NCBI GenBank assembly: GCA_037013685.1
Contig: CM072887.1
Coordinates: forward strand, 43,637,154 to 43,701,153
Source: Acridotheres tristis
Lineage: Eukaryota; Chordata; Aves; Passeriformes; Sturnidae
DNA: 64,000 bases
Direction of reading: 5' to 3'
The notes under the pieces were generated by a model that saw nothing but the letters and a program-made list of their open reading frames with translations, made no database searches and was not told where the DNA came from. Of this stretch, positions 1 through 14,900 are shown piece by piece; position 1 is the first letter of the stretch, and every line of letters starts with the position of its first letter. The position numbers and the translations under genes are program-made.

Positions 1-2795
1 CTTAGCACTTTATCTACACATATGACATTTTAGATTTATATTAATTGCTGAAGAGGTGGAAAGGAACAAACAAGATGTACCTCATTGTTTCTGACTCACA
101 GCTCATGGCCGGAGGGGAGGGATGCTGGGGAAGAAAGTAAATGTTAATCAGGAATTTCTTTACTCCTCCTGAGGGCACTTGGGCACACTTGGACTCAGTT
201 ATACTGACTTCACATTACTCCTTTGTTTCTCTAAGTGCTTCTGTGGAGCTAAACCCGTCAGCTGCAAGAAACCACCTTACATATACTTCAGATCCTCAAA
301 TGTTCCTACTTCTTTCCTTGCTAGTGGCAGAGTCTGCTGAGGGTGGCCTCATTTTGAGGTGACTGTGGCAACAGTCCCCAGTCTCTGGGATCAGATGATT
401 ACTGACTAAATGGTAATGGAGGAGCTCCCAGACTCTTTTAGGAAACAGAAGACAGTAGCAGGCAAAAAATTTGCTGTCACTGATTTCCAGGAGCCCCTGC
501 TCCCTGACTAGTTTCCTTGTTTCAATTTCCTTATGTCAGCTGTATGTTAGGAGATTTATAGAAGTCTAAAGTAAATGCCCCTTCTGTGTGGTTGATAACG
601 AGCCAGACAAAACTATCCCCCATGGAGAGAGGGTTAAGGGAATATTTAAAGGCTTCATTTATCACCAGTCTTTCCAGAGGCACAGATATGTTCCTGCTAT
701 ATTGTCATCAAGCCTGATACAGTCACAGGCTCTGTCCCTAAGGGCAGGTTTGTACCGACATGCACAGTTGATAGGACTTTAAGCAATTACCACGGAGGAA
801 AGCTCTCCTTCCTAACCTGCTGCCACAGCTGCAGAGCTGAGAAAGCCTCCACAGCCTGTACAGCTGCAGAGATAAACGAGACCTGGATGGGGCTCCAAAC
901 TGGATGGGGCTCCACGATTAAACAGTGTTTCTGCAAAGCAGCACAACTTGGATCACAAGAGCTTTAAAAAAAACCAACCAAAAATGTAGTACATTCCACA
1001 AAAATACACATGAACTGAAGAAAGCAGCTGGAGCTCACAGGAGGAAGAACGCAAAGATCAAAACAAAACAAAAAATTCTCACGAGTCTTCTGAGGGGAAG
1101 ACATATTCCTGTTGCATTAAATTTGAAAGTTTTAGTTTTGGCCCCCATAGAAGATATCCATTCGAATGCTGAATATTCAATATTATTTTGATCTGAATCC
1201 TTATTGAAATGCCCATTAACATACAAAAAATAAATTGCAACATCTCTCCCAGTCTCTTTAGGCAAAGCATTCACGTCCTATGCAACCAACAGAACAACAG
1301 AATACATGTGAAAGCTCCACACATACAATATTTTTTATGGCAGATAAAACACGTGAGGTTTCAATTTGGTATTGAAGCATCTTGAATTACCTTAAATAAT
1401 CAATCAAATTTAGCTGAAAGCCTTCACAAATACTTTTCCAACATTTTATACATTGCAAGAATTTTAATGCCTACACACACTCTCATTACATGTGTATAAT
1501 TCATATTATATTAAAGTTTTTAGCAAATAGTAATTTCCCCCATTTTAAAAAGTGCAGATTCTAAAAAAAAAAAATCATTAATAGTGCAAAGCAAAAATCT
1601 TTTCCCTGCAGAGTTTCTAAGTTGCACAAGCAAGCACAGGATTGCACTGCCCGTTAGAGTCCCTTTCATTAAATAATTCGGGATGTAAAAAAGAAGTCTC
1701 ACAAAACACCTCAGCCATCAAGTGGTATAGAAATATGAAGCTCCATACTAGCTGGAATGGTTAGGGATGGCCTTAAGCTCTCTCTTTTTCCTTCCTAGGA
1801 CAATGGTAGGATCCAAGCCACCCCCATCTATCTGCTGTTCTTAAGAGCCTGAATGGAGTCTCACAAACTCACTATACCAAAGCACAAAGTCCAGGCAGTG
1901 ATCCTCTACACATCCAAGGAAAAAGAAACCAAATTTATAATAGAGTTTTATAACTGGCCGACCGTTTTTCTAAAATAATCTTGTAAGTTTTTGTAATAAT
2001 GTCTGCAAAGGATTGAAAGCAAAGGTGACCACTTCCAGTATCTTGACTTCACAAGTGTTCTAGGATCTTGAGGACACTAGCATTTAAAATGTGCCTCCAA
2101 CTACTTTTGCTGTTATTTTTTTAATGACACCTCCCCCAACCATTCACTTTGTTCTCTAAACCTGTCCTTCCCCTAGCCCTTTCAACTCAATAAAAGGGTT
2201 TAACATCCAAGATGCATAGGCTTGACCTTAACCCTTCTAATGAAAATTAACAAGGACTGCAGTGAGCAGCAGTCTTGAAGGAAAGAATGTAAGAGAATGA
2301 TATAAACTGGATAAGCACTAACTTCACAATTCCATCTAGTCTAATTCTCAAATCCTTAAACAACTACAGAGGGTAAAAACAAAACGAGGTGGCTTTATTC
2401 ACTTTGCATGCCACATCTTGAGTGGCAGGCATGGGAAAATCACAGCTGAAATGGATTCTAACAACTTTTCAGCTGTTTGATCCCCAAGCCAAGAAAGAGA
2501 GAGCAGGAGTTCTCTTCAGCCTCCATGCTCACCAGTCCTTTCTCAACAGACCAGGCAGCTGACAGGCAGAGTTCAGGAGAGAAAAAAATACTACATATAA
2601 CAAAATCTCAGCTATCCAGCACCTATCTGGCTTGCCAGAACAAAAATCAAAGATACCCTCTGATGGTATTTCATGTTAGTATATAAACATTACTCTTAAT
2701 CAGCTCAGGCGACACCTAGGAAGTACATATCATACTAAATTCAAGTCTGATATCATTCCTAGGGAGTAGCAAGAAAAAGAATTTTGTGCTGTTAC
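1..2795 (-). other. NID1 intron 15 (5' part)
   Basis: AT-rich sequence following the exon 15 donor. None of the remaining nidogen propeller blades (further YWTD repeats, terminal EGF) is recognisable in any frame, so the next exon lies outside the window. I saw no repeat family or RNA gene here. Confidence 0.75.
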
Positions 2796-2922
2796 CTGTT
2801 TTGATTATGGTTGTTGGCTCCCCACCATGCAGGCTGGCCCTGCTGATTGAAGGGCCGCTGATGTCTGTCCAATAAACCATCTTGTCCACACAGTCATAAG
2901 CAACTCCAATAACAACTTTGTC
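2796..2922 (-). CDS. NID1: NID1 exon 15: first YWTD repeat of the propeller (residues 985-1027)
   Basis: Starts [20 protein letters not shown] and continues [17 protein letters not shown]. The YWTD tetrapeptide and [10 protein letters not shown] are typical of LDL-receptor class B repeats in nidogen-1. The acceptor is CCAACAG and the donor GTAACA; it ends in phase 1, so the next codon begins with G, compatible with the Asp found at this point in human. This is the last NID1 exon visible. Confidence 0.95.
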
Positions 2923-5900
2923 CTGTTGGACAGCAGGCAAGTTAGATCAGCTTAGGATAAACAACAGTTACTCATCAGCAGCATTAACTTATACTTTCAA
3001 GTCTCAAGCCTGAAGAAACAAAATTCTTGAGGAAAGGTGGGAAATGGGGAGGAGAGGCCGAGAAAATAATTGGGTAACAGTCACTGTCAAATATTTTAGA
3101 AAAATACTTCCAGTTAAAAGTCCCTTTTAACTAGCAAATATCATTCCCCATTATTTCAAAGAAGCATTGGAGATACTCGTACTGAACAGTTTGACTTCTG
3201 CAGCTTCACCTGCGTACCCATCTAAAGAAGGTTCATGTTGACATTTTACTGTGTCACCCCTTCATGTACCTTTTTCCTCTCATTCTTTCCCTTTAAGGGG
3301 GAATAATGACTTCAATCAAATGTGACTTGCACTGACATCCAAGTCATGCATTATGGCTGTGCTTCCCATGTAGCACCATTTGACTCTAAAAACTTCTAGC
3401 AAAGAAAAGTTTTATTTTAAAAGTTAGCTTAAACAAGTACTACATAAATCATTCTGGTGGAAAGAATATTCTCATCAACAAGAAACGTTTGTATGCAATT
3501 TTTCAGGCAGAAAGAAGATAGGACTAGAGTTTGAGTTTAGGGTTCAAATTCCTTCCTCCAGGCAAATCAAAGTGGAAAAGGGCTGGCATGTGACACAGGT
3601 GGTGGAAAAGAGAGGTTCTCAGCACCAGGAATTCATTTTCCAGGAAAAAAGATTCTCAAGACGGTAGTACTAAGCATGGGAAAAAGATCTACCACCCACT
3701 GGGCTTACACACGGGGAAGGAAGAAAAAAATAACTGAAGAAAGAATAATATATGTGTAGCCAAGAAGTGGAGACAACTAACTGAAAAAAATAGAAATAGA
3801 TTAAGACTAAGGAAAAAACTTCGAAGGAGTAGGAATCCACTTACTTTTGACCTACTGCTATTGTAGGTCTCCTAAACGTTTATAACAGAGTCAGAAAACC
3901 AATAGAAGTGTGAATAGAGAGGAGTTTATTTGAAGAGCTGCTGGAGGCATGTGAGATTAGATTTTTGTCTTGTGATCTATTGTGAGCCATTCTTTAGAAG
4001 GAAATTATTATCTTTTCTGTATCTTAGGTTGAAGATTTTTGACTAGTCAGGAATTTTCAGTAACAAATTGATGGGATACTGAAATTTTAATGAAGAATAA
4101 AAATTGTGTTTTCAACTTAAATTATCAATGTGTGTAGACAAATAGTAGCTTTCATCTTTGTCAGGAATTTTCTAAAAAACATGAACTTAGTATAGTAAGT
4201 TACTTACTGGAATATGCAAGAGTGCTTTTGCACCGCTTTTCTTCATATTGTTTCCCTCTAGTGGAACATGTTCAATCTTACCACTTTGGGCAAAAAGCAA
4301 GTGTGTTCCTGGTGGCAGAGGTACTGTGTCTGGTCGAACAGAGGGCCCAATAACAACAGGAGGAGCGGCTGTGCTCAGACCTTGTTAGGAAACAGATGGG
4401 GAAAAAATTAGCTCGTACGGCACAACAAGGCTCCTTATTATTTGCAGAAACGCAATTACATTCAGACTTCTTAGAAGGAAACAGCCCTATAAGCAGACAT
4501 TAATAACTATAATCAGATGCAGAAAGCTTCTGAAATTTTCCCCTTGGCTGGCAGAGAAGGAGAAATTGACATAATATATCGTTTCATGTTTGGCTCTGTA
4601 ATTGCTCTTTGCTTCAAATGTTTAGAAAAATCATCTTATTTTGCAGCTGAAGTGAGGAAAACGTAGGAAGGAACATCCTTCCTTTCCTGAGGCAAGTCAG
4701 CTATTACAGGTCCCAGAGGGCAGAGATTATCTGGCCTCTCACCATTTCAAGGCAAGGAAGAATCTAGAAAACCTTCTTTATTCAGAAGTTTACCACAGCT
4801 GTCCAGATGCCCTGGCTGAAGGAAAAGTGTGTGTTGGGGTCACTGAAGGGCATGAGACATACCACCACTGGGACAGCAGAAATCTGTATTGCTCCAAGGC
4901 AGTGCTGTATCTCAGGGAAGGACTAAGCCCCACATTTGGGAGACAGTGCACTCAGATGGAAAGATATCCACAAGAAACAACTGCTTCAGCCACTTACATG
5001 GTGGTCCAACTCCTGGGCCACTTCTGGTGCCATCAATCTCATTTCCATCCCTATCCACACACCAGCAATATCCACTGCTAGCATGGCACTGAGTGGGTAG
5101 GTAATGCCCATGCTCGTCACACTGGGGAATGAAGTGACCAACTCTTGGATCCCTCGGGAAGAAAGCACCTCCACTGCCAAGAGCTGCTTCACGTTCATGC
5201 TGGCATTTGGTCTTTTCTACTTCTGGGGAAAAAAAAAAACCAACAGAACAAAACAAACTGCAGTGAATATTTCTGTTTTAACTAAAAACTACAGTCCATT
5301 TACAGTTAACATATGCTGACCATCTATACACAAGAATTCTTACCTCTAGTGGAACATGACACTGTTACAAGCCTTGAAGGCATGTACAGATTCAGAACAG
5401 ATTCAATCAGTCTGCTCTATATAAGTGTGACACATTTGCCTTAAACTTATTTATTTTTCACTGCCTAGTTTTAAAGAGAGCAAACAGGTCACCTGCGTCT
5501 TCCATCACTGAAGGGTCATAAACAGAAGCTGGAAAATATGGTTGTTCTCCTTGAAGCAGATGAGCAAGAACATTCTGTCTGACTTTTGACTCTGATGTCT
5601 ACTCATTGGCTATTATCCATGGGCCTTAAAATGTGACTAATTAGACCCTACAGTGGCTAAAGGTCTTTTTGTAATACTAAAAGTCAAGATTCCCTTCAAA
5701 GCCACAAGAGAAAAACACAACATGAAGCAGATGCCAAATTCTCTACAGATCTCAGGAAGTGAAGCAATTCATTGCTATGATGTATATTAGGTTTTTAAAG
5801 TTCAGTTATAAAGTTTGAACACTCATTTGATTCTTCTGGATCTAAGAAAGGAATTGCAGGGCAGGTTGTCCACACCCTGATGAAGCACAGAGAAACATAC

Positions 5901-8900
5901 CATGCCCTTTGGCTATACCACATGCATACATATTACTGCAGAGACTACAGAGGAAAGAAACTTTTCAGATGTCAGATCAGGACATTCAGGGATCTGTCTC
6001 TTCATGTGTCAATTTTAAAAAATAGTCTGAACTAAAATTTGCACCTTCTTATTATATTATCTATCATGCAGTAGGGAAAGTCATCTAGCTCAATATGTCT
6101 TCTAGAAGCCAACATGATGAAATTAAAAGAATACAATGAAAATAATGTATTATCTCCAGACAAAGAAATCTGGCTTGGTTTTATTGTATACTTGAGATCC
6201 CTAGGAGAGAAAGATGTAATTTTGGGAGAATATCCTTTCCCTGTCAATGATTTCTACAGACATTTAGAAATACTTGGCATAAACTGTCTGCTGAAATGTC
6301 TTTAACATTACACTTCCATTTATTCTTTTCCTTGTTTTTACACTGCCTGATGGACAGGATTCGTTTTGTGTGGCTCAGATTAGATTGACCCCAGCTGAGC
6401 AAAAAAGTTAATCCCATGCATCTACAGACTGTTTGTGGTGTAAATCCATGCTCTGTAAAAAAAAAAAGGCAGGTTTTTATTAATATTTAAACTAGTTATG
6501 CAAACAAAAGCTTTGGACAAGTTTCATGCACCTGGACATAATTAGAAAAATATAAACGACTGGATAACAGTTCACTGAACAACTGAAATATTTGGCATTG
6601 GTTTTAATGTGGGTGGTGGAGAGTTTTGAATCAACCTACAAAACCAGGCCCTGTGGGAAAGCCTCCATTATCATTATCTGTCTCAGATTTTGTTTTCATG
6701 TATTCAGTGTCCTATATAATATGCAGGTAAAAGAAATGTTGATTCTGGTAAACAGATGGTTTTGTCACAGTTTCTTTAATTCTAAACTCTCATTATAGGC
6801 ACTGCTCACAGGAGAAAGCAGGAGGAACACAGAGTATTGGTAAACTACTCCCCACACATTTTTATCCAGTGCAGAAAAAAAAATCATATTTATATTCCTA
6901 TCAGCTTTGAGAAATACTATTAACTCCTAAGTAGGATATAAAAACAAAGGTAGAAACCGTTCCTTTTCTTCTTCATATTGGAAACTCATAGAAATAGTGT
7001 ATATACCAACAGGTTACAATTTTTTACTCAATATTCTGTATGAATTATGGAAAGGAGAGTGTATACACTCCCAGATAGGACCCAGTGGTTACACATAAAA
7101 TATATTAGTGTTTTTGGAGACATGAAATATCAATATCTGTTCTAATTTGAAGACAATGTTGACATTAATATCTGCAGAGTTTACTCAGGAATTCTGATTG
7201 TATTTTTTAAGAGAACTTATCTTTCAGTGATCAAGACCAATCTCATAAATGGTCTGCTTATGCACTTAGCAATTCTAAAGTCAAGAAACTTGTCAAAACA
7301 AAATAATTTTCAAAGTTAGTACTTAATTTCTAGAAGGCAGAGCATACGATTGGTTCTTTCTAAAAAACCCATCAATGCAGGATTTTTAATTGCATAAAAA
7401 TATTTGCAAATACCCCATTGACACTCTTAGGAATAGCTGTGTATTTTACTACTTCTTTGCTCATGAAAATCCCTTATACTAGTGATCGCTTTATTAACAG
7501 TATCAAGTACAATAACTAATCTATGTTAAACATACATTCTGAAAAGAAATAAAGCCAGGGTTACTGTATTCATCTGTGCTGACTCAATAATTTTAATCTG
7601 TTGTTCAACATTTTTTGACTCCCTAATATGAATTTAGCCAATATTAAAACCTATAAATCAAACAAGTGATTAAACTAAAGGATGGTTGAACAAAGCACTT
7701 CCATTATCTAATTTTTTTCCATTCTCTATTTTTTTCTCCTTATCTCTGAACGGTGGCCAGGATTACTATGCTTACAGTTTAGAGGCACCTAAAGAAAAGT
7801 GAGTTGAAACCCAATCCAGTCTTGTAGCCTATGCAACAACGAAGGCACAAAAATTTTGGATACAGATGACAGTGGGTTGAGATAAATAGTCTGCTTACAC
7901 TGCCATACCTTTTACTCAGTGGAGTTAGGAAAAGACGCTCTGATTTTGCAAGTGTTATATTGCATTAATTAACTCTCTGAAATTATTCTAGCTATGATAG
8001 AGTTTGAAAGATGAGATGGACACAACAAATAAAGCACATTTCCTGCCCTTGATGAGCTAACAGCTCAAGCTAGGCAAAATGGGTAACAAGAAAGGGCAAA
8101 TATTAAGGTAGCTCAAGGGCTACTTTGTAAGCCAGCATCCAGACACGAACCTGAGAGCCACTAAACTTCCTTCACTACAGCAGCCTAAATGTGATTTCTT
8201 AGTGAGCCTGCCTTAAACATAAATACTGTTGTATTTCATCCAGTCAAGATTGTTCAAAGACACAGAACAACTAGCATTAGGAGAGTTCTCTGATCTCATG
8301 ATTGGCATGAAGAAAAAGTCCATTAAATACAGCTGGTAGCGCCAAGAGCAAATAACACCTACCTGGTATAATGGTGCTGTTACATCTACTACTCCATCTG
8401 ATTGTAGCAAATGGAAAACAAGCCATGCCTGTTTCAAGGGATAACTAGCCCTGATTTTCAGGAGGTCTTTACCATTCTTGAAACTCATATTTGAAAGGCA
8501 AGGCAAATGACCATGTCAGTGATGATAAAAATGGTATACACCAGGATTAGTTTATTCTGCCAGAGATGAACCAACCAGTAAAAGCAGGACCTAGGTAATT
8601 GTTGGTAATTAAAAAAAGTAGGGGTGACATCAGCTTTTCATTAACAGCAGGATCAAGTTACAGTATTTTTCAGTGTATTCATTTAAACATTACTAATCAG
8701 CAACTGTAAAATTAACTAAAACTCCATCTTCACTGGGTTTTGGTGCAGTTGATGCTTGACTGCTGAAGGTAATACACTGACCTAACAGCTTTGTGTTTTC
8801 CTATGGCGCTCTATTTATGCCCATAGGACCGTATAATTTTTGAAACAAAGCACTTAATTTGGCAAATAATTAAAAACTGAAAGAAATAATCTGATTCAGA

Positions 8901-11900
8901 AGTCAAATGTCATGGAGTAGCAGTATCTTTAGTAAATTCCCATATTACCTTAGTCTTACTTTTAAATTCCCCTATTAAGAAATCTAATTCCATCATTTGC
9001 ATTCCAGAGGAAGATATACAACCAAAGGTTGCATCATTTGAAACAGGCCACATGAGAAGGACAGGATATAAATGTAAAGTCATACTTCTTGGAATAAACT
9101 GTGTAGACAAGCTTCTAAAGATAGACTAATCTTTGCAACTACAACCCAAAAAAGCTATCAGCAGATCACAGCTCAGTGCTGTAGGGATTGTGAGAGGGTA
9201 TGAAAAAGAATTCAGCATATACACAGGGAATATACAGGCACAGAGAAGAATATGAGGCTCAGGAGGTGATTCAAGAAATACTGCATCCAGCTCTGGCAAC
9301 CACAGTTCAAAAGACCAGTGAGAAATTGAATGAGTGTGCAGAAAAATGCTCCTGAGATAGAAGCTGAAGAGCAGAACAGAGAACAAAGGTGTGAAGAAGA
9401 ATTCATGTCCTGTGGAACACAGTACAAATCAGACTAGATACATAGAATGGTGCATCCTGAACTTCAGCTAAATGTATATCCTTTTTCAGAAGAATCAATT
9501 TGTATTTGATGAATATTAAACATTTTTTCAGTTGATTTGTGAATTACCAGTAGCAATCCAGAATTTAAAAGTCACTGAAATAGATTATGGAACTTGTAAA
9601 AATGAAAATGGAAGTAGCATGAATATGGAAAGATGCGATGAAAAGCACACACGTACACATTCCTCACATATGAGAAGAAAGAAACAGAAAGGATAAAAAA
9701 CCAAACTAAAGCATATACAAATATTCAAGGTATTTTTTAGTCATAGAGGATTGCTATTGTACTAGCAATGTAGAAAATGATTTATGGACTTTTCTTAGAA
9801 AAGATGGAAGCTGAGTAAAAGGATGAGAAACTGAGATGTATGGACTTCTCTTATTCAAAGACTTACATTTACATTTTTAATTGCTGTCCTCAGATGCTGG
9901 AGAAAAAAAAAATTAAAAACCTAAATGAAAACCTTCCCTTTGTCCCTTCATTTTTTTTTGCAATTCCTCACTTACAGTTTTGTCCTGGTGTGTTTCTCAT
10001 GTGAAACCAGTTGCACACAGATGATCAGAGAATAGCTCTTAACAGTACCTAGTTCCAAGAATCCAGGCTTGTTTCTGTTTAGTAAACAGTGTCTGGGGTC
10101 TGCAGGGGTAGAAACACTCAGACATCTGGGTTTTTTGAAATGGAAAAATGAAGCGTGAGGAAATAATGAAGTACAGACTTCCCTAATAGCTGGGAGCAGC
10201 AGGACATTCCAGCATCATTAACTCTTTCATTAACCTGCCGGTTCACTCCTACAGACATTCCCATCTGTGTGACTCAAATCTATTTCTCTTGTTAGTCTAC
10301 TTGTTTCAAGAGTTACCATTGAGAATTAACAGTAGGTTTCATATAATAATAAAGACACCAAACAAGCAAGTAATTGTACACATGGGTAGGAACAGAGAAC
10401 AGCAAAAAGTATTGAGTATTTGGATGAATGAAACTTTCCATGCTATTAACAACCAGGAAAAACTTCAGTTGCTACACTGAGGCTTATTAGATCAAAACCT
10501 TAGTGGGTAAAAAGGGGGAGAAAGAGTCTCTAATTACAGCTGAATACAATGCAGCCTCCTCTGCAATCTCCATTCTCAAGCAATTTACTTTACAAATCGA
10601 GGGCAAGAGTAAACTAAACTACTTTCGTGAGGCTTCAGAAAGTATAGTTTGTTTCTGTCCCTGACAATGATTAACTGATGGATCTATCCAATCTAGAGGC
10701 ACTAAAGCTTTAGCAACAGATGACACCCCAAGGGCAGCTATTGTTCTATTAACTCTAAGAAGGGAGCAGTCGCTAAGTTGTAAACACTGCCATTGCTGCA
10801 GACTAGCTGAGCAACACAGATACTTTGTACTTCAGTCACACACAATTCAGCAAAAGTGAGACTTCTTATCTACACAGATTTTTTTTTTTTTTATTGCTTA
10901 GAACATTTAATGAGCAGAGATAATTGATAAAAGTCTTTCTAAAAGCCTGTCTTCTATCGGTAATACAAAACCGTACTAAAAAAATTACCAGCGAGGCATA
11001 TACGAAGACTAACAAAGCCTGGCAGATGTCCCCCACTAAAACAGTAGATACAAACCTCTTAAACTCTTACAATCTTAAGATTGTGACATGGAAAAATCGC
11101 CATTCAAGACATAATTGTGTTGAGCACAGACAGTGAAGAAGTGTACAGGATAAGTAGGAAAAAGTTACTACAAAATAACACCATGAACTTAGCAGTTTAG
11201 TAGACACGCTAACCACTGCAGAAGAAAAGGTGTTAAGAATAACACAAAAAAACCCTACTTAAGTAAATCATCACATATACTGAGAAGAAATTAACAGTGT
11301 CCTTGTAATAAAGTTAATTGGTTGATTGCAAATATCAGTCTACCAAAACACCTGTCTCATCTACAAAGGGCATGTAGCAGACATGAAAGCAATGTTTTTC
11401 CCTCTACAATTCTGCCTGAAAAACAAGAAGCTTTAAGGTTTGATTTGCTTCAAGTTATTCATATCAAGTTTCTCCTCTAGGAGAAATAACTTTGTTTTTA
11501 TCAGCTGGATAGTTAGCTAAATATTTTGACACAGATCATAAACACCAGTTGGTTCCTCATTCATCTGGCACGAAAATGAAAATACACATGGGTGATCAGG
11601 CATGAAATGTTAGTTAAAAATTATATTAAAAGACTGACAAAGTGGTGAAAGCTACGTCTCAGAAGTAAACACTTCAAAACCTCCTGAAATTTACCTTTGA
11701 TATAAAAACCTACAAGCACTGGGTGATTTTACATAATGTGCACATGGTGAAGTGTCATGTAAATATGATTTAAAACAAGAATCAACTTTGTGATTTTTTT
11801 CTTTCCTCTACAATCCTTTGCCTTTTGGTTTCAAAAATTGAGCATCTAATTGTGGAAAAAAAAAAAAGTCAGAAATTCAGAATTAGGGAATATAGAGGCA

Positions 11901-14900
11901 AAATAAAAATATTAAGTCTCAGGTAGTAATATCATGCCACACAGACAAGCACTTCGAAGCAAGCACCTCCACTACTAAAAAAAACCCAAAACAACCCAAC
12001 CAAGACTCCCAAACCCTTTCTTTCCTTTTGGCCCTAGGATATTCTTGTTACTCTTGACTGTACAGTTTTGAGTTTTTGAGTTTGTTGAGAAATGCCCAAC
12101 AGCAAGAATCTTAGAGGAAGAAGAATTGTGTTTGAATATACTGAGAAGTTAGGCTTTATTTCCTCGATGAAAGATTCATCATCTACAAAACCCAAATCTG
12201 TCCTATAGGTTTGCCATGCTGTTGAATTAAAGTAAAATAACAATGCTACTTTGTGTTCCCAATGTTCCTTCATTTTTCTTTTTTGTTTTTAAACATACCT
12301 TCAGAAGGAGCTTTATACTTCAAGCCTCAAAGTAGAATGGGGAAACAGAAGTGTGAGGGTAAAGAACTTACTCCTCAATATCGAATAAGCTGGATAAATA
12401 CAGAAACAAGTAAGCCCCAGCTGGAAACTGTAGTCTTTCTAGACCACAGGCTGTATGTGGCATTTAGGCATTTAGATCTCACTGCAGACAAGAGCCTCGT
12501 GACTTTGGTCTCATTTTTCACTTTTCTCCTGTAAATATTGCATTCATTTGCATTGCCAACAATTCCAGATATTTTATGGTAAGTGATTACTGAGTATGCA
12601 AACCAAATCACCCCCACGGTCAAACCTTTACACAAGGCAATTTCAAAAGACAGTATCAGCTTGGAGCTGAAAACTGCTGAGGATAGAATAAACAAAACAT
12701 AAAATGGGACATTGAACAGGATAAAATGAAAAAGTGATAGTAGTCAAGATATAGTTTTGACACAAGCTTGGTAAAGTCCTAATCTTGGAAGACTTGAGAA
12801 GAATAAAGACACCAATGTGGCAGTAGGCATTGTGTTTCAGAAGGGAACCAAATTAAGATATATATCCTCCAAATCTCAAATTATATTTCTGGTCCAACTT
12901 TCAAGAACTGTAGAATTTTACCTCCTAACACACATCGGAAACCATCCCCACGATAACCTGCCTTGCAGTGGCAGCTGAAAGACCCAGGAGTGTTGTAGCA
13001 GAAAGCATCTGGATGGCAGTGGCCCTGTTGACATTCATCTACATCTGTAAAAGAAAAGATCAGCCTCAGGTGACTCTTCCTTCTGGTGGACAAATCAGAG
13101 TGATGAAATAAAGCACAAACCTGTCGCATTTTCAGGCTCCTATTTTAGGGTATTTGATTAGACATACAGACAGTTCTTTGGAAATACATCTAATACAGAA
13201 ATGCAAGGGAGATAAAAGGGGCTGAGGGGAACGCCTGCCAGTATTTTAGGTTCTCTATCTCAACAAATCCCAGGTTTTCCCTATTCCAAAGGGACATTAT
13301 TAACTCACACAGTATTTTAGACATGTATGTCCGTATTTCCCAAAGAAATGACTTAACATACCAAGAGAAGTAGGATTTGGCAAGCCGTATTTCCAACATG
13401 TAATTAGGTAAAGCTGCTCCCCCACTGCACTCAGACTGACGTGAAACAGAATGCAAAATATTTTACGTAGTCTGAGAATTTTGTTTCACCACCTTAGTAA
13501 TTTAAACCAATACAGTTGCAAACAGTTGCAGCAGACAAAGGTCTGCAGCTGCAACTGCTGCAATTTCTGCAGTTATCTCATCTTGGACCTTCTATAGACC
13601 AAACATTGAAGAGTAAATTCAAAAGTGAGAGGAGGAAAAGAAGAAATGCTATGAAATTTCCTGCTTGAAATGACAAGTAGGTATAGGACAGGGCAAAGAC
13701 CAGCCCAAGAGTACAATGAGGAGTATAAAAGGCCCACAATAAATGGTGCTACTCACCCTCACAGGCACGCCCATCTCCGGAGAAGCCAGGGAGGCATGTG
13801 CAGATGTAGGCGGACCCTCCGGTGTACACACACTGAGCCCGCTGTGGAATGTCGCAGTTGTGTGTGCCCCTCTGGCAGTGGTTTACCACGTACTCCACAG
13901 CTGCAGGGTAAATGTGAAACAGAGGAGATGAAAATCTGAACTTTTCTTCACAAAGCCTAAGCCTCCTAGTAAGTTCATACGAGAGAACAACATATGTGAA
14001 AGATTACATAAGAGAAAGGAAACAAGGAACTGAGGGGTTTTTGCTCTGGGGGTTGGGATTTTTTTTTCCCTGCAATCTCCCCTTTCAGTGGGGTTAAATC
14101 TTATTAATGTTTTACAATGAATTGACTGTCTCAGCACCTCACAGGTGCTTGTTAATATAGAATGGGGCAGAAAGGCTACCATAGTGATAGATCCTAATAT
14201 CCATATCAGCTTTGTTTATGAAAAGGAGTCCTGAATGAAGAAATGTAAGGCATCTCACAGAGCTACCTCATATGTTAGCTAAGTGGCCAGTTCACTGCAC
14301 TGGGAATTATTTAGATGACCTGCTACACGAACCTAGTACTGACCCAGGGCTGCTGTTACTTGGCAACAAATAGGAGCTGTGACTCACTCAACTGGAGATA
14401 AACACATTTGTCGACTACTGGAGAGATCTGGGATTAGACCAGCAGCTTTTCGTAACTCGCTCATATTGACAGCTATGGTTCCAAAGGAACCATATGTGCA
14501 CTACTTTGCACATAAATTGTTTCAGGAAGTTGGCTATGCTTACCTGTTATGTCAGAGAACAGGAAAGGAAACCATGATACTTGAAATAGAAAGAGGTAAA
14601 ACACTACAAAAATTTTGGGCCTGAAAATAGGGCATTCAGTGTGTACATCTAGGAACAGACTTCCAGCTGCTCTAACAGAGGCTGCTGTAACACTGAGGCT
14701 GCTGTCTTTACACAATTATGACAAGGATTTGTCAGGGGGCCAAGACAAGACTCTACAATGTTCATTTCATCACAGCACACAGATGGAAACTACCACAGTG
14801 TCAGCAGGGAGATAAAAAAATCTTCTATCGAGCCATATCTGAAAACACTCATTTTTGTTGTCTCTCTGGAGGAAATGACATCATTGTTAGAATCATTAAT

